In this document: positions 7,997-17,688 of the stretch, one piece after another
Position numbering within the stretch: position 1 is the stretch's first letter
Layout of the letters: every line of letters starts with the position of its first letter
Origin: Bradyrhizobiaceae bacterium
Lineage (GTDB): Bacteria; Pseudomonadota; Alphaproteobacteria; Rhizobiales; Xanthobacteraceae
Reading direction: 5' to 3'
Length of the DNA stretch: 64,000 bases
Assembly (NCBI GenBank): GCA_003963145.1
Contig: RXJJ01000017.1
Coordinates: 26,380-90,379 of the forward strand
The notes under the pieces: generated by a model
The model's input: the letters and a program-made list of their open reading frames with translations, nothing else
Told to the model about the DNA's origin: nothing
Database searches by the model: none
Made by a program: the position numbers and the translations under genes

Positions 7997-10900
7997 ATGA
8001 ATGTCATGGCACCCATTGCTGACGCACCGGCGATCGAGAGCGACGAGCTCTGGTACAAGGACGCGATTATCTATCAGCTGCACGTCAAGGCCTTTGCCGA
8101 CAGCAATAATGACGGCATCGGCGATTTCGCGGGGCTGACCGAGAAGCTCGATTATCTCCAGGAACTCGGTGTCACCACGCTGTGGCTGCTGCCGTTCTAT
8201 CCTTCTCCGGGCCGCGACGACGGATACGACATCGCCGACTACGGATCGATCAATCCCGATTTCGGCACAATGAAGGACTTCCGCCGCTTCATTACGGAAG
8301 CCAAGCGGCGCGGCCTGCGCGTCATCACCGAGCTGGTCATCAATCATACTTCCGATCAGCATGACTGGTTCAAGCGAGCGCGGCGCAGCCCGGCTGGGTC
8401 CAGCGCGCGCAACTGGTACGTATGGAGCGAAACCGATCAAAAATATCTCGGTACACGTATCATCTTCACCGATACCGAAAAATCGAACTGGACATGGGAC
8501 CCCGAAGCCGGCGCCTATTACTGGCATCGGTTCTTCTCGCACCAGCCGGACCTGAATTTCGACAACCCGCGTGTCGTGCGCGCCGTCGTGCAGGTGATGA
8601 AGCGATGGCTCGACGCCGGGGTAGACGGATTTCGCCTCGACGCGATTCCCTATCTGTGCGAGCGCGACGGCACCAACAACGAAAATCTGCCCGAGACGCA
8701 TGCTGTCATCAGACATTTGCGCGCCGAACTCGACGCCTATGCGAAAGACAAGGTTCTGCTCGCCGAAGCCAATCAATGGCCGGAGGATGTGCAGCAATAT
8801 TTCGGCAGCGGCGACGAATGCCACATGGCCTATCACTTCCCGCTGATGCCGCGCTTCTATATGGCGATTGCACAGGAAGACCGCTTTCCCGTCACCGATA
8901 TCCTGCGCCAGACGCCGGAAATTCCGGATAATTGCCAGTGGGCGCTATTCCTTCGCAATCACGACGAACTGACGCTCGAGATGGTGACGGATGTCGAGCG
9001 CGACTATCTGTGGTCGACTTACGCCAACGATCCGAGGGCGCGCATTAATGTCGGCATACGCCGCCGCCTCGCGCCGCTGATGGATAACGACCGCCGCAAG
9101 ATCGAATTGATGAATTCGCTGCTGCTGTCGTTTCCAGGGACACCGATCATCTATTACGGCGACGAGATCGGCATGGGCGACAACATCTATCTCGGTGACC
9201 GCAACGGCGTGCGCACGCCCATGCAATGGACGCCCGACCGCAACGGCGGTTTCTCGCGCAGCGATCCCGCACGGCTCTACGCGCCGCTGATCATGGATCC
9301 CGTTTACGGCTACGAGGCCGTCAACGTTGAAGCGCAATCGCGCAGCCTGTCCTCTCTGCTGAGCTGGACAAAGCGCCTGATTTCAGTCCGCAAGACCAGC
9401 CGCGCCTTCGGACGCGGCTCGATGACTTTCATCCGGCCAACCAACCGTTCGGTTCTCGCCTATGTCCGGCAATATGAGGACGATGTGATCCTCTGCGTCG
9501 CCAATCTGTCGCGTTCGGCACAGGCGACCGAACTCGATCTTGCCGCCTGGAAGGATCGCGTGCCGCAGGAAATGCTGGGGCGGACGTCCTTTCCGCCGAT
9601 CGGCGAACTGCCCTATCTGATTACGCTGGCGCCCTATGGCTTTTACTGGTTCCGGCTCTGCGACAAGAGCACCCAGGCTCCCGCCGTCCACGATCCCGTC
9701 CCCGAATTCGAAACCCTCGTCGTTCCGCTCGGCTCGACCTGGGTCACCCTTCAGCGCACGCGCACGATCTTCGAGCGCGACGTACTGCCCGCGCATCTTG
9801 CCCGCACCCGCTGGTTTCCGGAGCGTTCGGCGTACGCGATTTCCACAAAGCTCACGGCGGGGCTTCCCTTCGCGACCGACAGCGCCAATCGGCCGTGGAT
9901 TGCCGTATTCGAGTCGACGCTGCACGGGCAAACCAATCGTTACGCCATGCCGATGCGGATCGAGTGGGTCCGCTTCGATCGCGAGCGCTACAATCCCCGC
10001 GCTCTGGCGGCCGTGCGGCAGGGATCGCGCGAAGGAACGCTTTACGACGCCGCCCATGACCGCGAATTCATCGCGCTGCTTCTGAAAAATATTCGGGATG
10101 CCAAGTCCATTCCGGACGATTTCGGAACGCTGGTTTTCACGCCAACCGATAGATTGAAGGACATCCCGGTCCAACCGATCAGCGATGTTCACGCTGTCGA
10201 GACCGAACAGTCCAACAGTACGACACTGATCGACGAGACCTTCGTGGTGAAATTCTATCGAAGGCTTGATACCGGGCTAAATCCCGAGATCGAAATGGGC
10301 CGCTTTCTCACCGAGGTGGCGGGCTTTGCAAACACGCCGAGCCTGCTCGGAAGCGTGGAATTCGCCGAAGGCGACACCCGTTCCGCCATCGCCATCGTCC
10401 ATCGCTTCGTTCCAAACCAGGGCGATGCATGGTCGGTCGCTGCGGGCTATCTTGACCGCTTCCTGGAAGAGCAGAGGTTGCTACGGGAAAAGCCGGAAGA
10501 GAGTCACGAGCAAGCAAACTCGTTCCGTTACATGTCGCAGGCCGGCCGGCGCGTGGCCGAAATGCAGCTCGCCCTGGCGAGCCGCAGTGATCTTAAGGAC
10601 TTCGAACCGGAAAGAGCCTCATCCGAAACGATCCACACATGGACCAGTGACACGCTAACCCGCGCCAACCGTGTGTTCGATGGCTTGCAGCAACATTATC
10701 GTAGCGCCGGTGACAGCATTCGCGCGCTGATCGACGCATTGTCCGAGCACCGCGAGGGGCTTGCCGCTCGCCTGACATTGCTGTTGCCGCAGACAGCTCA
10801 TTTGCAGACTTTCCGTCATCACGGAGACCTGCATCTCGGGCAGTTGCTGATCGCCAAGGACGACATCTTCATTATCGATTTCGAGGGCGAGCCACGCCGC

Positions 10901-11293
10901 AGCCTCGCTGAACGCCGCCGCAAGGCGCCCGTTGCGCGCGACATCGCGGGGCTGCTGCGCTCGATCGATTATGCCGCCGGGGCTGCCCTACAAAGAACAC
11001 TTCAAACCGGGCCTGATGACGACGGCCATCTTGCCGCCACGCTCGATGCGTGGCGCTGGCACGCAGCCAAAACGTTTCTTGCCGCCTATCACGAGACGCT
11101 CGGCGATGCATCACTGTGGCCTGACGATCCGCAATCTTGTGGCGACATGCTAAAATTCTTCCTGATTGAAAAAGTGTTTTACGAAATCGAATACGAACTC
11201 ATGCATCGTCCTGACTGGCTACGCGTACCGCTGAGCGGTGCCGTCCGGATTCTTCAGGGACAGGACGAACCCAGCAGCGAGGTCGCGCCATGA
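7997..11293 (+). CDS. treS: trehalose synthase-maltokinase fusion
   Basis: A 1098-residue bifunctional protein. Residues about 1-560 are TreS (GH13_16), interconverting trehalose and maltose: [15 protein letters not shown] near the start, nucleophile Asp215 (GFRLDAIPY), acid/base Glu257 ([10 protein letters not shown]), then [10 protein letters not shown]. Residues about 600-1098 are maltokinase (Mak/Pep2), which uses ATP to make maltose 1-phosphate; [11 protein letters not shown] followed by FIIDFEGEP is the kinase catalytic and metal-binding block. The fusion channels maltose to GlgE. The start at 7997 was chosen over an upstream frame overlapping glgE; 8006 is an alternative. The stop overlaps the glgB start by 4 bases. 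Confidence 0.94.
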   Translation: MNVMAPIADAPAIESDELWYKDAIIYQLHVKAFADSNNDGIGDFAGLTEKLDYLQELGVTTLWLLPFYPSPGRDDGYDIADYGSINPDFGTMKDFRRFITEAKRRGLRVITELVINHTSDQHDWFKRARRSPAGSSARNWYVWSETDQKYLGTRIIFTDTEKSNWTWDPEAGAYYWHRFFSHQPDLNFDNPRVVRAVVQVMKRWLDAGVDGFRLDAIPYLCERDGTNNENLPETHAVIRHLRAELDAYAKDKVLLAEANQWPEDVQQYFGSGDECHMAYHFPLMPRFYMAIAQEDRFPVTDILRQTPEIPDNCQWALFLRNHDELTLEMVTDVERDYLWSTYANDPRARINVGIRRRLAPLMDNDRRKIELMNSLLLSFPGTPIIYYGDEIGMGDNIYLGDRNGVRTPMQWTPDRNGGFSRSDPARLYAPLIMDPVYGYEAVNVEAQSRSLSSLLSWTKRLISVRKTSRAFGRGSMTFIRPTNRSVLAYVRQYEDDVILCVANLSRSAQATELDLAAWKDRVPQEMLGRTSFPPIGELPYLITLAPYGFYWFRLCDKSTQAPAVHDPVPEFETLVVPLGSTWVTLQRTRTIFERDVLPAHLARTRWFPERSAYAISTKLTAGLPFATDSANRPWIAVFESTLHGQTNRYAMPMRIEWVRFDRERYNPRALAAVRQGSREGTLYDAAHDREFIALLLKNIRDAKSIPDDFGTLVFTPTDRLKDIPVQPISDVHAVETEQSNSTTLIDETFVVKFYRRLDTGLNPEIEMGRFLTEVAGFANTPSLLGSVEFAEGDTRSAIAIVHRFVPNQGDAWSVAAGYLDRFLEEQRLLREKPEESHEQANSFRYMSQAGRRVAEMQLALASRSDLKDFEPERASSETIHTWTSDTLTRANRVFDGLQQHYRSAGDSIRALIDALSEHREGLAARLTLLLPQTAHLQTFRHHGDLHLGQLLIAKDDIFIIDFEGEPRRSLAERRRKAPVARDIAGLLRSIDYAAGAALQRTLQTGPDDDGHLAATLDAWRWHAAKTFLAAYHETLGDASLWPDDPQSCGDMLKFFLIEKVFYEIEYELMHRPDWLRVPLSGAVRILQGQDEPSSEVAP

Positions 11294-13434
11294 CCCTTCC
11301 CGCAGAAGCCTATGCCATCGTCGAAGGCCGCCATTCCGATCCGTTTCATTATCTGGGCCGGCATGCCGAAAATGACCGCAACGTGGTGCGAGCGTTTTTG
11401 CCGCACGCTTCGAGTGTGGAAGCTGTCGGCACCGATGGCCGTGCGGCGAAGCTGTCGCTTGTTCACGATGCCGGCCTGTTCATCGGTCCGCTTCCGGAGA
11501 ATGTGACAAACTACACGCTGCGCGCCAATTTCAACGGCAATGTCGTTGAATTGCACGATCCCTATGGCTTTCCTCCCGTTCTCAGCGATTTGGATCTCTA
11601 TCTTCTCGGCGAGGGAACACATCAGCGTCTATACGACAAGCTCGGCGCACACCCAATGACTCTTGAAGGCATCGATGGCGTTGCCTTTGTCGTCTTCGCT
11701 CCGAACGCCAGACGCGTCAGTGTGGTCGGCGATTTCAATTTTTGGGACAACCGCCGCCATGCAATGCGCGTTCGCGGCAAGGGCTACTGGGAAATCTTCA
11801 TCCCCGGCGTTGCCGCCGGCGATCACTACAAGTTCGATATCGTCGGGCCTCTTGGCGATCACCTGCCGCTGAAGGCCGATCCACTCGCCTTCCGCACCGA
11901 ATTGCGCCCCAACACAGCCTCGATCGTCTATGACGAATGCAGGCTGTCGCCTCAAACCGGAGGCAGGCCTGGCGTCAACGCGCTCTCTGCACCCGTCTCG
12001 ATCTATGAGGTCCATCTCGGCTCGTGGAGGCGCAAGAACGGCAACGAGTGGCTGACATACCGCGACCTTGCACAGACGCTGCCGGCCTATGTCCGCGGCC
12101 TTGGCTTCACCCATGTCGAACTGATGCCGGTGAGCGAGCATCCCTTCGACGGTTCATGGGGCTACCAGCCCACGGGGCTGTTCGCTCCGACCAGCCGGTT
12201 CGGCTCGCCGGACGATTTCGCCGCGTTGGTGGAGGCATTTCACCGTGAAGGCATCGCAGTGCTGATCGACTGGGTACCGGGACACTTCCCTGACGATCCT
12301 CATGGACTTGGAAACTTCGACGGGACAGCACTCTACGAGCACGCCAACCCGCTTCAGGGCCGCCATCTCGACTGGGGCACGCTGATCTACAATTACGGCC
12401 GCACTGAAGTCGTCAACTTTCTCGTTTCGAACGCCCTGTTCTGGCTGGAGCGCTACGGCATCGACGGCCTGCGCGTCGACGCCGTCGCCTCGATGCTCTA
12501 TCTCGACTACAGCCGCCCGGCCGGAGGATGGATCGCAAACAAATATGGCGGGCGTGAAAATCTCGAGGCCATCGAATTTTTGCGGCGCTTCAATACCGAG
12601 GTGTTTGGAAGATTTCCAAATGCGACGACAGCGGCGGAAGAGTCCACCGCCTGGCCGCAGGTGTCACGGCCGGTGGAATTCGGAGGCCTGGGCTTCGGCT
12701 ATAAATGGAATATGGGCTGGATGCACGACACGCTGGACTACATCAGCAAGGATCCGATCCACCGCAAATATCATCACGGCCAAATTCTCTTCGGCCTGCA
12801 TTATGCGTTTTCGGAAAATTTCATACTGCCTCTCTCGCACGATGAAGTCGTGCACGGAAAGCGATCGATCCTCGGCCGCATGCCGGGGGACGACTGGCAG
12901 CGCTTCGCCAATCTGCGGGCCTACTATTCATTTATGTACGCCCATCCCGGCAAGAAACTGATGTTCATGGGCAGCGAGTTCGGCCAAAAGTCCGAATGGA
13001 ATCACGATCATTCGCTCGACTGGCATCTGCTCGATGACAGAAGGCACAACGGGATTCAGTCGCTCGTCCGCGATCTGAATGCCCTCTATCGCACCCTTCC
13101 GGCTCTGCATGAACTCGATTGCGATCCGGCAGGGTTCGAGTGGCTCATCACCGATGACGCCGATCGCAACGTGTTTGCATGGATGCGGAATGGCAATGCA
13201 CCGCGCGAACGATGCCTGGTCGTTGCGAATTTCTCGCCGAACGTTTATCGCGATTACCGGGTCAGGGTGCCATTCCCCGGACAATGGACGGAAATTTTCA
13301 ACTCTGACTCGTCGCATTACGGCGGAAGTAACGCCGGCAATATCGGCGGCGTCGAAGCCGAGGGGGTCGTACCTCATCTCTCCCTTACCCTTCCGCCACT
13401 CGCGGTGATTTTTCTGGTGCCGGATCGAAAATGA
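11290..13434 (+). CDS. glgB: 1,4-alpha-glucan branching enzyme
   Basis: A 714-residue GH13_9 enzyme that creates alpha-1,6 branches in the glucan made by GlgE. Order: N-terminal carbohydrate-binding module (N1, about 1-100), CBM48 (about 120-210, with the [17 protein letters not shown] block), barrel with nucleophile Asp397 ([11 protein letters not shown]) and Glu450 (AAEESTAWP), both spaced exactly as in E. coli GlgB (405/458), and a C-terminal all-beta domain. The start codon overlaps the treS stop (ATGA), and its own stop overlaps glgX the same way, indicating translational coupling. Confidence 0.96.
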   Translation: MTLPAEAYAIVEGRHSDPFHYLGRHAENDRNVVRAFLPHASSVEAVGTDGRAAKLSLVHDAGLFIGPLPENVTNYTLRANFNGNVVELHDPYGFPPVLSDLDLYLLGEGTHQRLYDKLGAHPMTLEGIDGVAFVVFAPNARRVSVVGDFNFWDNRRHAMRVRGKGYWEIFIPGVAAGDHYKFDIVGPLGDHLPLKADPLAFRTELRPNTASIVYDECRLSPQTGGRPGVNALSAPVSIYEVHLGSWRRKNGNEWLTYRDLAQTLPAYVRGLGFTHVELMPVSEHPFDGSWGYQPTGLFAPTSRFGSPDDFAALVEAFHREGIAVLIDWVPGHFPDDPHGLGNFDGTALYEHANPLQGRHLDWGTLIYNYGRTEVVNFLVSNALFWLERYGIDGLRVDAVASMLYLDYSRPAGGWIANKYGGRENLEAIEFLRRFNTEVFGRFPNATTAAEESTAWPQVSRPVEFGGLGFGYKWNMGWMHDTLDYISKDPIHRKYHHGQILFGLHYAFSENFILPLSHDEVVHGKRSILGRMPGDDWQRFANLRAYYSFMYAHPGKKLMFMGSEFGQKSEWNHDHSLDWHLLDDRRHNGIQSLVRDLNALYRTLPALHELDCDPAGFEWLITDDADRNVFAWMRNGNAPRERCLVVANFSPNVYRDYRVRVPFPGQWTEIFNSDSSHYGGSNAGNIGGVEAEGVVPHLSLTLPPLAVIFLVPDRK

Positions 13435-15506
13435 CACGATTGAGTTCAGGCACGCACCACCGTCTCGGTTCGGTCTGGGACGGGAGGGGCACCAATTTCG
13501 CGCTGTTCTCGGCGAACGCGGAACGCGTTGAGCTGTGCCTTTTCGATAGCCAAGGCCGCCGCGAGATCGAACGTGTCGTCCTGCCGGAAAAGACCGAGGA
13601 CGTCTGGCACGGCTATCTGAACGACGTCTCACCGGGGCAGCTTTATGGCTATCGCGTGCATGGACCCTATGAGCCGGAAAGCGGCCACCGGTTCAATCCG
13701 AACAAATTGCTGCTTGATCCCTACGCGCGGCGCCTCGCCAATCGTCTCGTATGGAGCGACGCGCATTTCGCCTATCGCACCGGCAGCGCGCGTCAGGATT
13801 TGTCGTTCGACCGCCGCGACAATGCGCGCGGCATGCCCAAGGCGGTCGTGGTCGACGAGAACTTTAACTGGGGACGGCGCGAGATGCGCCCGAATATTTC
13901 CTGGTCCGACACCATCATCTACGAAGCTCACGTGAAAGGTCTGACACAAAAACATCCCGGCGTGCCATCCGCTTTGCGCGGGACTTATCAGGGGCTGGCG
14001 TCACCTGCGATCATCGATCACCTCAAACAGCTCGGCGTCACCACAATCGAATTGCTGCCGATCCATGGCTATATCGACGACCGCCATCTGGTGGAAAAGG
14101 GGCTTTCGAATTACTGGGGCTATAACTCGCTGGCCTTCTTCGCTCCGGAGGCGAAATACGGAGCTGACAAAACCCTCGACGCCTTTCGCAGCACTGTGGC
14201 GCGGCTGCATGACGCCGGCTTCGAAGTCTTGCTCGATGTGGTCTACAACCACACCGCCGAGGGCAATCATCTCGGCCCGACATTGTCGTTTCGCGGCATC
14301 GACAACCTCTCTTATTACTGGTTGATGCCGGACAATCCCCGCTATTATGACGATTTCACCGGCACCGGTAATTCGCTGAATCTCACCCATCCGCGCGTCT
14401 TGCAGATGGTGATGGATTCGCTGCGCTACTGGGTCGAGATCTGCCATGTCGATGGCTTCCGCTTCGATCTTGCGCCGACGCTGGCGCGCGGTCCCAATGG
14501 TTTCGATCGTAATGGGGCATTCTTCGCGGCCATCCGGCAAGATCCGGTGCTGGCAAGTGTGAAGCTGGTGGCCGAACCGTGGGATGTCGGACTCGGCGGC
14601 TATCAGGTCGGTGCTTTTCCTTCGCAATGGTCGGAATGGAACGATCGCTACCGCGCGACGCTGCGGCGATACTGGTCCGGCGAGGGCAATCTTATCGGCG
14701 ATATCAGCGGACGCATGACAGGTTCATCCGACCTGTTCAATCACGATGGACGTAATCCGCAGGCCAGCGTCAATCATGTCACCGTTCATGACGGTTTCAC
14801 GCTCGCTGATCTTTTCAGCTACAACGAAAAGCACAACGAGGCGAATGGCGAGGATAATCGCGACGGCTCCAACGACAATCTCAGCAATAATTGCGGTCAC
14901 GAGGGACCGACGGACGATCCCGCCATTCGGGCCCTGCGGCGGCAGCTTCGCAAGAACCAGCTTGCCTGTCTTCTGCTCGCGCAAGGCGTGCCGCTGATGC
15001 TCGCTGGCGATGAGGTCGGAAACAGCCAGAACGGCAACAACAACGCTTATTGCCAGGACAACGAAACCGGATGGATCGGCTGGGAGAATCTCGGAAACGA
15101 AGACGACCTGACCGGATTTGTCGGCGAAATGACGGCGCTGCGCAATCGCTTTCCGCAAATCAAATCGCGGCAATGGATCAATGGCCGGAAAGCTGACGGC
15201 TCCTATGGCGTGCTCTGGCTGACGCCAAAAGCAGAGGAAATGCAGGAGGCCGATTGGAATTTTCCAGAGGGACGTTTTCTGTCTTATGTGCTCGGTCCGC
15301 AGACCAAAGGCGAGCAGCCTTTGTATATCATCCTGAATGCCGCACCCGAGCCGATACCGTGCATGATGCCGAAACTTCCAGAATACAAAGAATGGAGCCG
15401 CGTACTCGACACCACCCAGGCCCAGCTGTCGTCCCTGGTCCTGTCTTCGGGAGCCGCCATGGAAGTTCCTCCGCGCTCAGTCCTTGCGTTCGCGGGGATC
15501 GCATGA
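13431..15506 (+). CDS. glgX: glycogen debranching enzyme (isoamylase type)
   Basis: A 691-residue GH13_11 enzyme that hydrolyses alpha-1,6 branches of limit dextrins. An N-terminal CBM48 (about 8-110, [19 protein letters not shown]) precedes the barrel. Nucleophile Asp346 ([10 protein letters not shown]) and acid/base Glu382 (VAEPWDVG) are present, as is the [12 protein letters not shown] region. Length is normal. It sits between glgB and treZ with 4-base overlaps at both ends. Linear chains released here are substrates for MalQ or, if TreY exists elsewhere, for the TreYZ route. Confidence 0.96.
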   Translation: MTRLSSGTHHRLGSVWDGRGTNFALFSANAERVELCLFDSQGRREIERVVLPEKTEDVWHGYLNDVSPGQLYGYRVHGPYEPESGHRFNPNKLLLDPYARRLANRLVWSDAHFAYRTGSARQDLSFDRRDNARGMPKAVVVDENFNWGRREMRPNISWSDTIIYEAHVKGLTQKHPGVPSALRGTYQGLASPAIIDHLKQLGVTTIELLPIHGYIDDRHLVEKGLSNYWGYNSLAFFAPEAKYGADKTLDAFRSTVARLHDAGFEVLLDVVYNHTAEGNHLGPTLSFRGIDNLSYYWLMPDNPRYYDDFTGTGNSLNLTHPRVLQMVMDSLRYWVEICHVDGFRFDLAPTLARGPNGFDRNGAFFAAIRQDPVLASVKLVAEPWDVGLGGYQVGAFPSQWSEWNDRYRATLRRYWSGEGNLIGDISGRMTGSSDLFNHDGRNPQASVNHVTVHDGFTLADLFSYNEKHNEANGEDNRDGSNDNLSNNCGHEGPTDDPAIRALRRQLRKNQLACLLLAQGVPLMLAGDEVGNSQNGNNNAYCQDNETGWIGWENLGNEDDLTGFVGEMTALRNRFPQIKSRQWINGRKADGSYGVLWLTPKAEEMQEADWNFPEGRFLSYVLGPQTKGEQPLYIILNAAPEPIPCMMPKLPEYKEWSRVLDTTQAQLSSLVLSSGAAMEVPPRSVLAFAGIA

Positions 15507-17266
15507 ACGAGGACTGGTTCGGTGCACGCCTGACGCAAGGCGGCGCAGCCTTTCGGCTGTGGGCGCCTGCAGCAAAGCGAGTCGATCTTGTGCTCGATCG
15601 CACTATTGCAATGCAACGCGAGGCTGATGGCTGGTTTTCCATTGAAGTGCCCGGCGCGCGCGCCGGCGCGCTTTACAGGTTTCGCGTCAACGACCAACTC
15701 GATATTCCCGATCCGGCGTCCCACTTCCAGCCTCACGACATCAGCGGCCCGGCCGAAATCATCGACCATGGCGCTTATCAATGGCAGGCGACGGGCTGGC
15801 GCGGGCGGCCATGGACCGACGCTGTCGTGCTGGAAGCGCATGTCGGCACCTTCACGCAGGAAGGAACCTACCGCGCGATGGTCGACAAACTCGATCATCT
15901 GGTGGACATCGGCATTACCGCGCTCGAACTGTTGCCGCTGGCCGATTTTCCGGGAAAACGCAACTGGGGTTATGACGGCGTCCTTTGGTACGCGCCTGAC
16001 AGCAGCTATGGACGGCCCGATGATCTGAAGATGCTGATCGACGAGGCGCATCGGCGCGGGCTGATGGTGCTGCTGGATGCGGTCTATAATCATTTCGGCC
16101 CCGAAGGAAATTACCTTGGAAACTACGCACCAACCTTTTTCACCGGTGCTGAAACGCCGTGGGGTGGCGCGATCGACTACCGCGTGCCCCAGGTCCGGAA
16201 GTTCGCGCTGGACAGCGCGATGCAATGGTTGCGCGATTATCGTTTCGACGGCCTGCGTCTCGATGCCGTTCACGAGATCGTCGAGAATGGCGATATCCCG
16301 CTTTTGTACGATCTGAGCATTGCCGCGGGCACGCTGGCCAAGGAGACTGGCCGGGAAATTCATCTTGTGCTTGAGGACGACGAGAATCGCGCCAGCCTGC
16401 TCGATCCCATCACCGATCCTCCGGCGGGCAAGTACCGCGCGCAATGGAATGACGACTACCATCATGCATGGCACGTGCTGTTGACCGGCGAAAACGGCAA
16501 CTACTATCGCGACTATCCGGAACCGCGCCAAAGCATTGCGCGTACGTTGAGCGAGGGCTTCGCCTATCAGGGCGAAGCCTCCGCGCACCGCAAGGGCAAG
16601 CTGCGCGGCGAGCCGAGCGGACGTCTGCCGCCCACTGCGTTTATCAATTTCGTGCAGAACCACGATCAGATTGGAAACCGCGCGATGGGCGATCGTCTCA
16701 CCTCGAGCGTCGAGCCTGCCGCGATCGAAGCCGCGCTCGCCATGACCCTGCTTGCACCGATGCCGCCAATGCTGTTCATGGGAGAGGAATGGGGCGCGAC
16801 GACGCCATTTCCGTTTTTCTGCGATTTTCAGGGCAGCCTGGCCGACGCCGTTCGCGAAGGACGCCGCCGTGAGTTCGAGACGGCCTACGACAAATTCGGC
16901 GACAACATTCCCGATCCGCTCGAGGAAGCTACATTCAAACTAGCGAAGCTTGACTGGGAATCGCTGAATGATCCGCAGGCCAGTAATCGGTTGGAACTCG
17001 TCCGGCGCCTGCTGTCAATCAGGCGTACCGAAATCATGCCGAAGCTTTCGCGCTCGTCTTTCGGACGCGCTCGCGTCCAGGACGACGGCTTGCTTGGGGC
17101 GTCCTGGAAACTTGGGAATGACACCTTGCGATTGCAGGCCAATTTGTCGTCCAAACAAATCGCCAATCCTTTGCCGGAGGATATGGCGAAGAACAGGCTT
17201 ATCTTCGGTGCCGAAAGCGACCAGCACAAACCGTGGGGCGTGGTGTGGAGGATCGTGGAACAGTGA
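15503..17266 (+). CDS. treZ: malto-oligosyltrehalose trehalohydrolase
   Basis: A 587-residue GH13_10 enzyme that cleaves trehalose from the reducing end of maltooligosyl trehalose. It has an N-terminal CBM48-like domain (about 1-90), nucleophile Asp254 (GLRLDAVHEI), acid/base Glu291 (VLEDDENR) and FVQNHDQIGNRA near residue 385. A longer frame starting inside glgX was rejected; the ATG at 15503 overlaps the glgX stop. Its usual partner TreY, which makes the substrate, is not in this window, so the enzyme either depends on a treY elsewhere or serves another purpose here. Confidence 0.92.
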   Translation: MNEDWFGARLTQGGAAFRLWAPAAKRVDLVLDRTIAMQREADGWFSIEVPGARAGALYRFRVNDQLDIPDPASHFQPHDISGPAEIIDHGAYQWQATGWRGRPWTDAVVLEAHVGTFTQEGTYRAMVDKLDHLVDIGITALELLPLADFPGKRNWGYDGVLWYAPDSSYGRPDDLKMLIDEAHRRGLMVLLDAVYNHFGPEGNYLGNYAPTFFTGAETPWGGAIDYRVPQVRKFALDSAMQWLRDYRFDGLRLDAVHEIVENGDIPLLYDLSIAAGTLAKETGREIHLVLEDDENRASLLDPITDPPAGKYRAQWNDDYHHAWHVLLTGENGNYYRDYPEPRQSIARTLSEGFAYQGEASAHRKGKLRGEPSGRLPPTAFINFVQNHDQIGNRAMGDRLTSSVEPAAIEAALAMTLLAPMPPMLFMGEEWGATTPFPFFCDFQGSLADAVREGRRREFETAYDKFGDNIPDPLEEATFKLAKLDWESLNDPQASNRLELVRRLLSIRRTEIMPKLSRSSFGRARVQDDGLLGASWKLGNDTLRLQANLSSKQIANPLPEDMAKNRLIFGAESDQHKPWGVVWRIVEQ

Positions 17267-17375
17267 AACCCTTGTGCAAGGCAACAAAAAAATCCCACAC
17301 CGCTTCCATTTCGCAGCACTCTACCTACATGAAAGAAATCGATGGCCGAGGCCATCTCACAGGTGAGAGGATGCC

Positions 17376-17687
17376 GTGACCCAGCCACTGGTCGTTTCAA
17401 TTCCGCATAATCTCGGAAAGGACGAAGCCATCCGCCGCATGAAAAACGGGCTTGGCAGCGTCACCGAGCAGTACGGCAATGTCGTCAAGGTCAATCGCGA
17501 GGTGTGGAATGGAGACCGCCTCGATTTCGCGGTCACCGCGCTGACGCAGCAGGTCAGTGGCAACATCGACGTCGCGGACGATCACGTCCGTCTCGAGGTG
17601 ACATTGCCATGGCTTCTGGCACGGCTCGCCAATGGCGCGCAGGCGCTGATCCGCGACAAGGGCAAATTGTTGCTGGAGAAGAAATAA
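17376..17687 (+). CDS. polyhydroxyalkanoic acid system family protein
   Basis: A 103-residue protein of the PHA_gran_rgn family: SIPHNLGKDEAIRRMKNG at the start, then a compact alpha/beta body ending LLARLANGAQALIRDKGKLLLEKK. It starts with GTG behind a GAGAGG ribosome site. Family members are named for proximity to polyhydroxyalkanoate genes in some genomes, but their job is unproven. It lies 110 bases downstream of treZ, so it may be read from the same message or have its own promoter. A role in carbon storage next to the glucan genes is inference. Confidence 0.8.
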   Translation: MTQPLVVSIPHNLGKDEAIRRMKNGLGSVTEQYGNVVKVNREVWNGDRLDFAVTALTQQVSGNIDVADDHVRLEVTLPWLLARLANGAQALIRDKGKLLLEKK

Positions 17688-17688
17688 T

